A stretch of 64,000 bases of DNA from Cololabis saira (GCF_033807715.1 NC_084596.1:40937958-41001957); one strand, 5' to 3'. Shown: positions 11,060 through 23,548, numbered from the stretch's first letter. Made by a program: numbers and translations. The notes: generated by a model not told the origin, from the sequence alone.

Positions 11060-11395
11060 ATTGGAATGTACATCCAAGTTTAGTTGCAGGAATCTGAGGG
11101 AACGGATGTAAGAACAAAACTGGACAAGAACATCTGAAACAACCACAACCAAATTCACTCTATCCGGATGGAGCAATTTAACTGGATAGTTTTTTTTTTA
11201 AAGGCCGAAATGAAATAGAGTAACGAGGCTGTTTTTAAAATGTAAGGAGTAAAAAGTACAGATAATTGTGTGAAAATGTAAGGAGTAAAAGTAAAAAGTC
11301 GTCTGAAAAATAATTACTCCAGTGAAGTATAGATAACCAAAATTTCTACTTAAGTAAGGTAACGAAGTATTTGTACTTTGTTACTTGACACCTCT
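11060..11395 (+). mobile_element. hAT-like MITE, right half only (CAGAGGTGTCAAG family)
   Basis: The sequence matches the right half of complete copies at 22837-23548 (inverted) and 45935-46645, ending in CTTGACACCTCTG. The left half is absent, so either the Harbinger-like neighbour was inserted at this break or a deletion joined the two. Confidence 0.75.
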
Positions 11396-12033
11396 GCTAA
11401 CACACCGCTAACCAGACCAGGAGAAGTCCTCCTCCAGACTTCATGGTGGTGTTAAAGCAATAAATCCATGCCAGAGAGTCAAGGCAACCAAATTATTAAC
11501 AATCCATGACAGTAGAGCTAGAAACTCCTGCACCCCCCTCCCATTTCTTTTTTTCTTTCTTTTTTTAAATCAGCCGTGGAACACTTAATAAAACATGAAT
11601 TACCTCCCCCCTCTGAAGCCCTCCAGGCAGACCAGGTATATCCTGATACCCATGCCCCCAATGGAGCTTCACTCTTCTCCCAATTCCCCCGTGCAGATGA
11701 AGCGCTTTCATAACAAATAATAGTCTCCCACTTGACATACCTCTGTTACAGAAGGAAAGGTTACATCTTCTTCCCGAATAAAATGACCACTCTCACCTTT
11801 AAGTTTGAGCCATGGCTGAGAGAGCCTTCCCACCGTACTCCCCAGTGTGTGTCCTCTGCTGGAGCAGCGCATTTCCTGCAAAGAAACATAATAAATATTG
11901 ATCTGTTTCTGGACTGCGACGTTGCTAATTAATGCTCTCTTATGACGGTCCCTCCCTCCTGCCACTGATACTTCTCTCACGACTCTTGATGCTCCACATA
12001 GGAGAGGCTTTTCAGCTTTTCTCAAACGTATTA
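11396..12033. other. No recognised feature
   Basis: Two overlapping ORFs (11708-12025 minus, 11732-11932 plus) have no recognisable motif. No repeat shared with the window was noticed. Confidence 0.4.
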
Positions 12034-12041
12034 TGCTCTTC

Positions 12042-12642
12042 TAGGGCTGGGCGATATATCGATATTTTGATATATATCGATATATTTTCAAACGCGATAT
12101 GGTACAAGACAATATCGTTTATATCGAGAAAAAAAATTATGATTTTGATATAGCTTATTTTGTGACAAATTGACTTGAATGTTTTATTTGAGATTTGCAC
12201 AAATGTTTTGTTATTTGCACAACTGTCAACCTCAGTGGAAAAGTCTGCCTGTTACTGTCTACATTGTATTAATTGCACAGTGTATTTTAATTTAATTGTT
12301 ATGCAGGAAAGGGATATTTGTTTTATTTTGTTCAAGAAGCATTTTTATTCTATATATGCAGGCAGTTTATATTTATTTCATTTGTTTTATACATTTTGAT
12401 ATTGTGCAGACCTCTGTTAATAAAGGTACCTGTGTGACATTTAGCACGAGGCTTTGTATTAAAACTGATTGTTTTTTTTAAGGGTTTGCCTCAGAAAAAA
12501 TGAAGCTAACAGAGATGCTATGCTATAATGCTTTGGGGGAAACCCCAATTATGTCACAGAAAAAATATCATTATATATCGAGTATCGCCATTCAGCTAGA
12601 AAATATCGAGATATGACTTTTGGTCCATATCGCCCAGCCCTA
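12042..12642. mobile_element. hAT-like MITE, TAGGGCTGGGCGATAT family
   Basis: Perfect 16-base inverted ends (TAGGGCTGGGCGATAT and ATATCGCCCAGCCCTA) are flanked by the 8-base duplication TGCTCTTC at 12034-12041 and 12643-12650. An 8-bp duplication is the hAT signature. The interior is AT-rich, with ATATCG motifs near both ends and no transposase. A relative lies at 28718-29114. Confidence 0.88.
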
Positions 12643-12650
12643 TGCTCTTC

Positions 12651-13254
12651 CTAAACTGGAGTGGTCTCCTCTTCTATATGAAATCAAAACAAGCTGATAT
12701 TTCAGTAGACCTGATCAATTCACAAGTATCACTGAAATAACCTCTGCATTTAATTGACTTCCTGTAAGCCTCGTCCACAACACTATTCATGTGCTGCAAA
12801 GAATATGGATCTGTATTCCTAATGCAAGTATGAGCAATAGATGTAGTGACTGATTCAGTGTTGTAGTCCGTTTCACTGTCATCCACACATTGTATCGCCT
12901 CAGCGCTTTAAGTGGAAAAAAACAAGTGCTGGTACTCCCCCTATTGATCTGCTGTCTATCACACAATATGGGACAAAAACAGGAATAACATGTATACAGT
13001 ATGTCTGTCTGCCGTTTTATTGAACACAAAGCCGCTTCTACATCAAATCCACACAAGCACAATTCAAAGTGTCATGGAGCCACGTTTATTAACGTTAACC
13101 TTCATGGTGCTAACAGGCCATGGAAAATATAATTGGAAAAATAAAGATATCAAATAAAAGCACCTCAAAAACATGGAGTGAAAAAATGTGACTGTTCCTT
13201 CGGTAAAATAGATTTATTTGGTGTATTTAGTATACCAGTATGTATTTGGACTTG
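12651..13254. other. No recognised feature
   Basis: AT-rich sequence without a recognisable ORF or repeat. Confidence 0.4.
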
Positions 13255-13262
13255 GTCTGTGC

Positions 13263-13708
13263 CAGGGGTCGGCAACCCAAAATGTTGAAAGAGCCATATT
13301 GGACCAAAAACACAAAAAACTAATATGTCTGGAGCCGCAAAAAATAAAAAAGTCTTGTATGTATAAGCCTTAGAATGAAATGTCGAGAACAAAGTCGAAA
13401 TGACGAGAAAAAAGTCAAAATTTCGAGAAAAAAGTCAAAATTTCGAGAAAAAAGTCAAAATTTCGAGAAAAAAGTCAAAATTTCGAGATGAAAAAGGAAA
13501 GGAAAAACGTAGAAAAAAGAGAAAAAAGGAAAAAAGAAGAAAAAAGAAAAAATAGAAGTAAAAAAAGAAAAACAAAACAGAAAAAAACAGAAAAAAAGAA
13601 GAAAAAAAGGAAAAAAAGGTCAAACATTTTTGAAAAAGCTCCAGGGAGCCATCAGGGTGGCACTAAAGAGCCGCATGCGGCTCTAGAGTCGCGGGTTGCC
13701 GACCCCTG
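13263..13708. mobile_element. hAT-like MITE, CAGGGGTCGGCAACC family, copy 1
   Basis: The inverted ends CAGGGGTCGGCAACCC and GGGTTGCCGACCCCTG are flanked by a perfect 8-base duplication GTCTGTGC (13255-13262, 13709-13716). The core is a tandem AAAGTCAAAATTTCGAGAAA motif merging into A/G-rich sequence. Lys-rich and Phe-rich ORFs across it are artefacts of this simple sequence. Confidence 0.9.
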
Positions 13709-13716
13709 GTCTGTGC

Positions 13717-14699
13717 AAACTGCATTTCATTCATATGATTCTGCCTTTTACCCACTTAAAGCACTGTATCGCTTCAATATTCATCCACCAATATCCTACC
13801 TCTTACAGCATCTTTACCAACTTCCTTCACAGGAGGTTCAGCAGAGCCTTGACTACATGAAATGTCCCTGGTTCCCAGATCTTGTTGCAGATCTCTTGAA
13901 CGTGTGCCTGAGTTCTAGAAATGTTTGAATCTGACTTGACCTGCTTGCACTGGCTACCGTAAAAGTGTGCCACCAATGTTACTTCACCAAAGGAGGCCTC
14001 ATTATACTGGCCCAAGCAAGACAGAAAAACCCTGCAAACGTGGCCTTACGGGTACGAAACCGGCATTTAGTTAACAGAGTGCGCCTCGACATTGTGTCTG
14101 TGAAACGTGAGGTAAGGCGTCATGCTCATTGAGTGCGCATCGGTAAATCAGAACAATAATGGCAGAGGAGAAGGTGCCTTCAGCTTTCCTCATATTTCTA
14201 TCACTTTGTATGAATCTGTTCAGTGTTTTCCTACCACGTTAATGTCATTCTGGATAATTGTGACCGTTTCTTTGCCCTGACGACGGGTGACATCATCATT
14301 TCCTCGACGTGAAAGGATGCAGGTCCGGCTCCCTTCATTCAACTGTTTCTTTAGCGTCTCTAATATCGGACCATGATGGAACGCCTGAATTCATCTTTTG
14401 CTTGAAAACTAGGAGGCTTTCTTATTTTCTGTATCTCCTTAATTCAGCACTGTTAAATTATTTAGATCAAGTGAATAAGAATAACAGTTTTCTTCCACAT
14501 CTCTGTGAAGGTTTTGCGCACGTACAACGTGATCTGAAAGCTGTTACAAATTGTCACACTTCTCGCTTGGTTATGGGATGGAGGGATGTTGCTTACCTGC
14601 TCAAATGGGCTCTCCTTTTTTTTACGTCTTTCTGTCCGCCTGGGAGGTGGAAAAAAGAGGCGATCAGATTTAAGCCTCTCTGGAAAGTGACATCCAGAA
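13717..14699. other. No recognised feature
   Basis: ORFs at 14309-14764 (plus) and 14462-14704 (minus) overlap each other and have no recognised motif. Nothing else is seen. Confidence 0.4.
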
Positions 14700-15046
14700 A
14701 GCATCTGACGTCATCACACTACAGGCCACCGATTGGTCAGGCGGTTGGCCAATCAGATGTCTGAGTCAGGATGCGACATCATTTCAAGAGCGACTTACGG
14801 CTTCTTGTTAAATTGTGTTGTTTTAAATTTATATCAAATAAATGCCACAGAACAAGGAGCAGATAAATCAACTCATCCATGTTCTCCGTCTTTGGCGCCT
14901 TTACTTCTTCGTTTGAGTCGTACAATCGAGTGGCCTACGTCACAGCAGCTTCACTCCAACCCGCCTACTTCTGATCTGGCTATTGAAAAGAAACGAGGGC
15001 AAGGCAAGTCGAGTCGGGCTGAGTAGGTACGAGTGTAAAAGCGCCA
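14700..15046 (+). mobile_element. Harbinger-like MITE, right part
   Basis: The sequence matches the family body (CATCACACTACAGGCCACCG onwards) and ends in GTGTAAAAGCGCCA followed by TTA. The left terminus and most of the relic coding part are deleted. Confidence 0.7.
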
Positions 15047-17378
15047 TTACTCTGCCCCAAACTCACTGACACCATATAATAGCAAATATACAAGTGCATC
15101 AAAAATCTAAACTTTTGGTATTTGTTGTGAACAGCACATCCATTACCTTAAGTCACTTGTCTTCCTGCTGACTTTGCTCATGATGCTGCACCTTTTCTGG
15201 TGTCATTGCAACCTTTGCAGGTCTTCATATCTCCAGTCTGAAGCTGAAGCTGTAATCTATATTGCTGTAAGATCTCCTCTGTTTGGTATTGTAAAAGCCA
15301 TGTTAGCTGGTAAATCATCTGCTTCTCTTCAGTTTTCAAATTGCCCAGGTCTACATCCCCCTGGTCCGGTCCGCACTCCCACGTGATGTTTTGCAGTTTC
15401 AGGGTCGCCTGTATTCACAGAAGAATTGTGTGAGAGGGAAAATGTCACCGGAACGGTATCAGAGCTGGAAAATAAGGACAGAACCACAACAGAGAGAGTG
15501 ATGGTGGTACTCTGTGGGTGCATTGGTCGTCATATGAGGGTTTTTTGGTCGTAACATTTAACATCTGGTATGCACGAAGCCTTTACTTTACACTTTGTGC
15601 AAATATCAGTTGTTACCTTATCCCTGCACAATGCCTTAACATTTGGCAGGTTTCCTCCTGCATCCAGCCTCCACTCTTGTCTCTCCTCACTTAAATGTTG
15701 CTTTAATTATGGCCAGACGGTGCAGCCCTCCCAGTGTCACGGCGATGCTGCCCAGGCATAACTCGTACCTTTGTAAAGGCTGTCCATCTGGGGTGGGAGC
15801 GCCGAAGAGCCAGAGCAAGGGTCTGAGATGAAGCGGCCCTGACAGGCAGATGGCTCAGGTCCTCCGTGCCAAGACTGCGCTCGTCCCTTCCGTCCCCATC
15901 ACTCGCCCCCTCTTGGCTTCGCCCATCTGTGGATACGCGAGGGGGAAATGAAAGTGACCCACCTCGGCCTGACCCACCAACTCCCCCACCTCCCTCTTAC
16001 AGTGTCAGTTTTATTCTGGTTTATTTGAACAAGTCAAAGGTCTGTCTGAGCCTAATTCCCACTCAGCAAATGTAAAACCTCCCACACTCATCCAACGAGC
16101 AGCCCCTCTAAAGGTAAGTGAAAGGTCTTCTCTTTTCTTTTTCCACTTTGACAAACACTCGTGACTTTCCATGGGCAGTTGCCATGGTTACAGCGAGGGA
16201 AGCGACCACCTGTGGGCTCGCTTCTGATGTAAAATGGGGAAAAAAAAGGCAAAAAGCAACAAAATACCAGACTGCAAACTGATTGACCGCGTGTACCTTG
16301 GAGGAAATCCAACATTTCAGCTTCTGTGATGTTACGAGACATCAAGACATTTGTGTGGGTAGATTAAAAGAAAAAAAACACAAAAAAAAACTGATTCAGC
16401 AGACACCAAAGCCTCTGGATGAGTCAGATCCGTCACGGCGCGCACGAGCAGCAGGTCTTTAAGAATGGGTCAGAGCAGCCTCAACCTCCAAACATAACTC
16501 ACTTCACAGATCCTTGCTCCTGCTGGACATCAATCTTCAAAGCTGCTGTCTTGGCAAAGAGCAGATTTGATTTCTCCGCTGAACAGCACTCAACCCCTTG
16601 ACCTCCCTCCCCTCAAAGCCCTGGTAGTCCCAAGTAGTTGCTATGGTTACTGTAAATCGGGTGGAAGCGGTAGCTGCAGCCCTGCGTGATGCAGGCCCAC
16701 TGGGGACATTGTAGGAACGGACGGAAACTTTGACTTTCTGGAAAGCGTGAATGAGTACAGTCAGGGAACCACCCCGTTCGATACTATCTATTTCTGGCCT
16801 CGTGAAACGTGCTCGCAGGCACAGGCTGTGCGGCGTGATGCTCCCCGAGGGCGAGCAGAGGTGGATCCTGTCATCTGAACTCTCTCCTGCGCTCGGGCGC
16901 GGCGGTGTCCGTGCTGCGTGTGTGCGTACTGTAGACGTGTCCGAGTGTGTGAGCATGTGTTGACTCTGTGGCCGTGGGTTCCTCGTTGCCAGCGCAGCAG
17001 TGTGGCGAGGCAGAGCAGCGTGGCGGCTCCACAGCTGCGTGCGGGAGGCGCTCATTGGCCGAGGTTAACGAGGCAGAGAGCACATCTGCATCGGAGCTGA
17101 CCACGGATGAGAGAAGCTGCATCAGAAGCTGTTGGCCTCCCTCCCTCCCTCTCTCTGGCTCGGCTGCGTGTGTTTTAGATGTGTGTGATGAGTGCATGAC
17201 TGGATGATTTTCAGAGCCCAGAAGGGTGTCAGTATGTTAGTAGAATAAATATCAGTAACGGATGCATTGGTTTCCAGTGGAAATGTGCAGCTTTCTCTTC
17301 CTTTTTAAACTGCAAATATATTTTCAGAGACTCGATAGAAGCAGTTCTAGGAACTGTTGTCTGTAGATTCTGCTGTTC
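15047..17378. other. Unique sequence with possible conserved or promoter-like blocks
   Basis: No ORF here carries a recognisable domain. Two blocks are less degenerate than the surroundings: 15690-15840 (containing ATTATGGCCAGACGG) and 16740-17180, which is relatively CpG-rich with an ATTGG box at 17054. Either could be an enhancer or promoter, but nothing in the sequence proves it. Confidence 0.3.
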
Positions 17379-17390
17379 AAAAAGTTCTTG

Positions 17391-18210
17391 GCGGGATTGT
17401 GGTGAAAACCATGCTAATTACATTCACATCTTCTGGTCCTGTCCTATTTTGAAAACGTATTGGTCAAGTATTTGTAAAGAAATCGGTTGTATTTTGAAAT
17501 TGGACTTAAATATCGATTATGAGTTTGCTTTGTTAGGGAAAATGCCAAAAGAGATAGTTAAAACTGAGGATAAGGACCGTATAAGAATTTTAAGAATAAC
17601 AGCTCAAAAACTCATAACAAAAAACTGGCTTTGGAAATTAAGTCCGGTTTTAGAGAAATGGCGAGACTTAATGGAACAAGTAAAAGAAATGGAGCAATTA
17701 ACGTATAAAATCAGAGGAAATCTTTGAATGAGACACATGCTGTGGGCTAAATGGGAGAGCTATATAAAACATGGGGGTGAAATGCTAAGATAGTATAAGA
17801 CATGAAGAGATCTAACTGCACCTAAAAGCTTAGTACTCTTAATGCTGAGGTGGTCAAAGGACTATTTGACGGCTAGATATATGGAGGAGTCAACAACTGA
17901 ACGGGGAGCACTTAATGCTTTTTGTTTGTTCTATCTTTTATTTTTTTTCAGTTATTATCTTTGGAGGTATTGTCATGTACTTGCTTGTCTACTTGCTCTC
18001 ATGGTGCATCTCTCTCCCTCTAGTTGTATTGTGTTTATGAAATAAGAATGGAAATGAGGATTTGTGAAAATATGAATTTTAGTGTATACATAAACGATAG
18101 TGAAGTTTAAGGGATGTATAGGGGAGGGAGGTAACAGGGGGTTAGAAGGTATTTAAAGGCATGTTATGCTTCACTATGATGTGGCACATAGAAAAATAAA
18201 GCATATAAAA
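17391..18210 (+). mobile_element. L1-clade LINE 3' end (5'-truncated)
   Basis: The plus strand reads CGENHANYIHIFWSCPILKTYW, the C-H-C zinc-knuckle-like C-terminus of L1-type ORF2. It continues to IRGNL and a stop near 17727, then a 3' UTR ending AAAATAAAGCATATAAAAAAAAA. A 12-base near-duplication flanks it: AAAAAGTTCTTG at 17379-17390 and AAAAAGTACTTG at 18211-18222. The upstream ORF2 was never copied. It belongs to a different subfamily from the L1 at 38067. Confidence 0.8.
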
Positions 18211-18314
18211 AAAAAGTACTTGACTCCATTATGGAGGGTTAAAACCCGCAACGCTGGAATGGTAGCAGAGCTGATCCCCTCTTCAGCCCTGTCGGCTGTT
18301 GTTTCTCTGTTTCA

Positions 18315-18671
18315 GTGGTAACCACAGTAGGATACATCGACTTAGCAAATTACCCCTCAATACCCTTTATGGCGGAATGGAGGGGTCATTATTTATTGGC
18401 AGTAGTGCCAATAAAGAAGAACCGACCTCACCGACCTGAAGCGGTGAGATCAAACCGTGAGCACCAACCCAGCAGCTGTTTGGGGATAGAGTATCAAACC
18501 CAACGCATTTTACCATCCATTTTTGTTGTTTTCATTCCTTGTTGTAGAGACAAACCACTGAGACCCGGGACCCCCACTCATGGCAACCTGCCATATGAAG
18601 TAGGCTACTGTAAACAGTCCTCAGTATGTTTGAATCATACAAACCGTAATGTGAATAAAAACCCTTGGTGA
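18315..18671 (+). other. Unidentified ORF behind a splice-acceptor-like site
   Basis: An open frame of 118 codons begins just after TGTTTCTCTGTTTCAG (18299-18314), a good acceptor, and reads GYIDLANYPSIPFMAEWRGH. I do not recognise the protein. It lies between an L1 tail and a dispersed repeat, so it may be part of an unrecognised element or chance. Confidence 0.2.
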
Positions 18672-18745
18672 CTAGAAGTTAGAAAGAGACCCAATGCTGC
18701 TAACTTAGCTTACTGCTAGCTTAGCTTACTGCTAGCTTAGTTTAC

Positions 18746-21103
18746 TGCTTGTCAAATTGGTTCGATTCACCGCATGAATCGGCACAGATTACTTTTGTAA
18801 TACTGCATTTGACCCGGTCTTTGTACGTTTTGACCGTATAGAAACGTAATTCTCGTCAGTTGTGTGAAATAAGACCTGGAAACAGGCATTGTGACGTAGA
18901 ATTGTCAAATTGGTTTAATTCCCCGTACGAATTGTTACAGATTACTTTTGTAATACTGTATTTGACCCGGTCTTTGTACGTTTTGATCGTATAAAAATGT
19001 AATTCTTGCCATTTGTGCTGTACTCTTGTTGTGCCACACAGGTAGCTAAGCTGATCAGTTATCGAAGGCTACTGATAATTCTATTAAAGAATTATTAATA
19101 ATTAATAAAGTTGACTATTTATCAAATTGTATTACCAAAATGATAATAATTCTCGTAGGGGCACCACCCCGGGGCCTTAATCCGGGGACAAATGATAACT
19201 AAACAGCAGAAAATCAGTCTCATATGATTAGGATTATCCTGCATAACAGCAAATCTTACTATCACTTCCAGAATAACAATTGAAGGAGTGCAATTCGAAC
19301 TCTGGCTCTCTCAAACAATCAGTTCGTGACCAAATCTTGTATGAAATAACAGAAACCACTCATTAAAAATCAATCAGAATTTATTTACATACGGGTATCA
19401 AAGAAGATGTGAATAGACACCCAATAAATCCTGACGGCACACTACTTATTATAAAACAATTAATTAACTAGGAAAAACAACAATCAATAAAAATGAAATG
19501 AAAGTTAAATGCATGGAATGAAAAGAAAAGAATCAAATGTAATAAACATGGTATCAACGAACATGTATGGTTTAAAACATGGCTGCGGTGTTTAAAGAAG
19601 CCGGAGTATTTAAAGATGGCGGAACCCTCTTTAAGCCACGTGCAAATCTAGACCGGATGGTGATCCCGGTGTTTAAACCGTGATCAACTGGCGAAACGGC
19701 GCTTTAAAACATGAATGACTAGCAGAAAATGGTGACTACAAATTAATGACAACAGTCATGATAATTATGCTGGTGTAATCTCAGCTCTGAACACAGATTT
19801 AGCTCTGTAACACTCCCAGTTAAACTCATACACCCAGGTCTCAAAACCTCACGCCTCCTCGGGTCTCCGGGTGCCGATCAGGGGTTCCTGCCGGGTCTTT
19901 TGGTCGGAGTCCGATCCAAGAGTTCTCCCGCCTCTCCCGCTCCTCCTCCTGACAATGGAATCACGAGAGGACGGTGGTACAGCGTGAAGCAGCCGGCGCC
20001 CCCCCCCCCCCCCCGGTCCGGAGGCTATCACGTCGTCTCGGGTGCGCGCGGGGCCGGTCCACTTCTTCGGAGTGCGGGTGCCCGTCGGGCTGGTGAGCGC
20101 GTGGCCCCGGACGGGGCGGCGGGATGCGTCTCGGTTCTGCGCGGGGCAGGCTGGCCACAGGTCCTTTCAGGTGAAGCTCAAGAGCAGAGAGAGAGGTTAG
20201 AACAGAGGAACGGGTCTCACCCTGGGCCGGGGCCGAGCTTCGAAGCGGCTTCCCCTCCCTTTCCAGCTCCCAGGGACCGGGGACACGTGAAGCAGGAGTC
20301 GGAGCTCCGGATGAAAAGTTGAGACCGAGAGTTGATGGTAGCGGCTCCGCGGACCGCGGCTTCAACGGGCTGCAGGTCCAACGGAGCGGCCCGATCCGAT
20401 GGGGGGCCTTACACCTCCCCCCAGCTGGGGGGAGAAAGGAGATGGGACCTTTGGCCCGGAGCCAAAGATCCAGCTGTTCACCGATGGAAGTTGGAGAGAA
20501 GAGAGAGAAAAAGGGAGCAGCTGCAGAGTTTTGATCCTAGCGCGCTGCGGTGACGTCATCGATGTCTCGCTCGGGATTGGGTGCGTGTCGCTCTCAGGCG
20601 CCGCCCCATCCCGCAAGGCATGCTGGGATTGTAGCTTTTGGGTCAGTTCAAAGAAGCAGTACCCCCCCTCTGAGGCCTGGTTTTCGGGCTCCGCTGCGTC
20701 TGGCTTTGATCTGCCATGCAGCGGGGGTCGTAAACGGACTATCTCGAGCCAGGCCGAGATAACCAGAAGTTAGCAGAAGGGGGTCATAAAACTGACTTCA
20801 GGAAGAAGGGCCGAATCTGGCTTTACTGGACTTCATAATCACAAAATGTTCATACATTTTATAAGTTCAGAGTTCACATGGGCGACGCACAACACTCTAC
20901 TGCACTTACTTTTTAACAACTTGTGCTTTTTATTATTTTACCTCTTTTCTTATCATTTCATTTAACTTTATTTGTTATTTACTGTTTAATTGTGTCTTGC
21001 CGCTCTTAATGTTGATGTAAAGCACTTTGAATTACCTTGTATTGAATTGTGCTATACAAATAAATTTGCCTTGCCTTGCCTTGCCTTGCTTTGCCTTAAT
21101 AAG
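18746..21103 (+). mobile_element. Twin-unit repeat with L2-like (CCTTG)n tail, split by an LTR-like block
   Basis: Two tandem units of about 155 bases start GTCAAATTGGTT and contain TAATACTG(C/T)ATTTGACCCGG. The element then continues at 20895 and ends AAAGCACTTTGAATTACCTTG...CCTTGCCTTGCC, an L2-like 3' tail. A copy without the interruption lies at 63183-63670 (minus), and a single-unit copy at 24491-24800 (minus). Comparison shows the 19027-20894 insertion exactly. Confidence 0.75.
19027..20894. mobile_element. Solo-LTR-like element, TGTTGTG...CACAACA
   Basis: The 1,868-base block begins TGTTGTGCC and ends GCACAACA, a perfect 7-base inverted end of TG...CA type. A CTCT duplication (19023-19026 and 20895-20898) flanks it inside a repeat whose uninterrupted copy reads CTGTACTCTACTG. 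TG...CA ends with a 4-bp duplication fit an endogenous retrovirus-like or other LTR element reduced to one LTR. The half at 19855-20660 is GC-rich with a C-run near 19998. No gag, pol or env coding is visible. Orientation is uncertain: AATAAA lies near the left end on plus, TATAAAA near the right end on minus. Confidence 0.65.
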
Positions 21104-21104
21104 A

Positions 21105-22277
21105 TCCTTTTTTCAGTAGGAATGAGCCAGTAAACTAGTAGTCGCTCTTGGAAATACAGGTGCTTTTGGAGGGAGACCCAGATTTACAGCTGCAGGGGCG
21201 CGGCGTGCAACGGCAGTAAATTGTGTGAATAAACATGCCCAAACGACAATACAATCCCTTTCCCTGCTCATTAAAATTGAGTGGCTTCATGAAGGATTTA
21301 TTCTGTAACCTTCCCAGAGCATTTTTGCCCACCTCTAAAAAAGTTGGTGGGTTTAACTGTCCAGCGTGCCACCGCACAGACGGCTCAGGTCTGGAGTACA
21401 GTCTTCTTAATGAGAGCTCATGTTTGCTTATGCATGTGCTGTCCTCACGGTGCTCTGCTGTGAAATACTGATGTGAGAGTACTCAGTCGTGCATAAATGT
21501 GTCTTTGTGCTTAATGGTGTTGCCGTGCATGCCGGTATCTATCTAGGACAGTAGCATGTAGTGCTTGCTGTTCACGCAGCCCATTTACATGAGAAAGCCC
21601 GTCGACAATGGGGAACCGCTACATGTAGATCCGACAGCCAGCCGTTTTAGTGTTGTAGCCCATCGTCCTCATTGTTTGTTTTACCCAGGGAATGTAGAAT
21701 TAACAGATTAGCCAACTGGAGGGAGGTGAAGATGAACAACTCAGGCATTTGCTGTTTGATATAGAAAGGGAAAGAAAGAGGTGGTTGTTTGAATAAGCTT
21801 GAATGAATTCATGTCTATTTGAGGATGATTGAAATCATAAACACACAGAACCTGAAGGATGCAAGCAGGCCGTGGTAATGTCCTTTCAGATGTCTCTCCT
21901 TTTGTGAAGGCCATTGTGTGTGGAGAGAGCAAGACATGGAGCTATAGCACGGAGAAGAGAGGAGGAGGAGACGAGACAAAGCTACTCCTCTACCGCGGCT
22001 CTCTGGCTGAGTCACTGCAGACGGAGGGCACGTTTCACGCTGCACCGAAACACAGAGTGCTTTTAGCTGCGATATTTTTGTGACACTTCTCTCCAAGGAT
22101 GTGGGAGTCTCCAGGAAGGCCCTGACAGTGATTAATGCAACAGTCTGGTGTTGCTGCCCTGACACTTGAGTTCTTCTTCTACATCGCCGCACATGGGCCA
22201 CATTCTTCGCGGGGCGGGTTGTGGTGACAGCCTAACCTCATCCTGTGCTCCATGAAAGGGACTTAGCTGGACGTTTT
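21105..22277. other. No recognised feature
   Basis: Short overlapping ORFs on both strands, none with a motif. No shared repeat noticed. Confidence 0.4.
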
Positions 22278-22670
22278 AATCAAATCAAATCAGACTTTAT
22301 TCGTATAGCGCTTTTCATACAAATAAAAAATGCGTCTTCAGGAGACACGGCGATATACAGCTGTGTATCGTCAGCATAACTATGAAAATTGATGCCGTGC
22401 CTCCTGATGATGTCCCCAAGCGGAAGCGGATATAAATTAAAAAGTATTGGGCCTAAATTCGAACCTTGGGGTACCCCACACTTGATTTTGTAGGTTCTTG
22501 AGGAGCATGCATCCACACTTACAAAAAATTGTCGGTCTTTGCGGTAGGAGTTGAACCAGTTTAAAAAAACTAATTCCAGATCTTTTGGGAGGCGTTGCCT
22601 GGTTCAGATTTTCTGTCTTCGTTTTTTTTCCTCGAATGCTGATTTTGTTTAACCTGAATTTGTACGTCAT
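22278..22670 (-). pseudogene. L2-clade LINE fragment, RT fused to 3' tail
   Basis: On the minus strand the motifs IKCGVPQGSNLGPILFNL and SYADDTQLYIAVSPEDA mark the catalytic palm. Immediately after them comes the L2-like 3' tail (AGCGCTATACGAATAAAGTC, then TGATTTGATTTGATT). About 1 kb of ORF between palm and tail is missing. Upstream, near 22520-22600, the frame is broken. Confidence 0.8.
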
Positions 22671-22836
22671 CTGCCCTGGAAAGGTTCCTGGTATAACTGT
22701 CCAGCTTGTTCACAGCCGGGGTTTGGAGTTCATTCCCTGAAACACTACATCAAAATCCAGGTCAGAACCACAATATAACTCCGGACCTCTCTGCCAATAT
22801 CCGACAAATGTTTTATTCAAAGGAGCTTGCAAGGAG

Positions 22837-23548
22837 CAGAGGTGTCAAGTAACGAAGTACAAATACTTTGTTACCTTACTTAAGTAGAAATTTTGGTTAT
22901 CTATACTTCACTGGAGTAATTATTTTTCAGACGACTTTTTACTTTTACTCCTTACATTTTCACGCATTTATCTTTACTTTTTACTCCTTACATTTTAAAA
23001 ACAGCCTCGTTACTCTATTTCATTTCGGCCTTTAAATAAAAACTATCCAGTTAAATTGCTCCATCCGGATAGAGTGAATTTGGTTGTGGTTGTTTCAGAT
23101 GTTCTTGTCCAGTTTTGTTCTTACATCCGTTCCCTCAGATTCCTGCAACTAAACTTGGATGTACATTCCAATAAAGGTTAGGATAAATGATAACATGCCT
23201 CTGAAGTTTGACTTTTTGCACCATTACAATACTTATAGACAACTAGTCATCATATCTCCTGCTCTCTGAAACACATGTAAATGCTCAATAGTACACATAT
23301 ATGCTTCTTTAATATATTTGCATTATACTAAGATACATTCATTTTCAATGGCTTTTGTCCTTAATGGCTTTTTTCCCCCTTACATTACTTTTACTTTTAT
23401 ACTTTAAGTAGTTTTGACACCAGTACCTTTATACTTTTACTTGAGTAAAAAACTTGAGTTGATACTTCAACTTCTACAGGAGTATTTTTAAACTCTAGTA
23501 TCTATACTTCTACCTGAGTAATGAATGTGAATACTGAAGACACCTCTG
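22837..23548. mobile_element. hAT-like MITE, CAGAGGTGTCAAG family, complete copy
   Basis: The ends are CAGAGGTGTCAAGTAACG and GAAGACACCTCTG. A perfect 8-base duplication GCAAGGAG (22829-22836, 23549-23556) flanks it. Length is 712 bases with no coding. It is the cleanest reference for the copies at 11060, 45935 and 52721. Confidence 0.9.

Noticed and set aside
13435..13928. Lys/Arg-rich and Phe-rich ORFs (also at 30564-30887 and 44724-45178)
   Set aside because: They are A/G-rich cores of hAT-like MITEs, open on both strands for compositional reasons.
16537..17207. Overlapping ORFs on both strands as a coding exon cluster
   Set aside because: Frames overlap on opposite strands, contain no domain and simply follow the higher GC content of the block.
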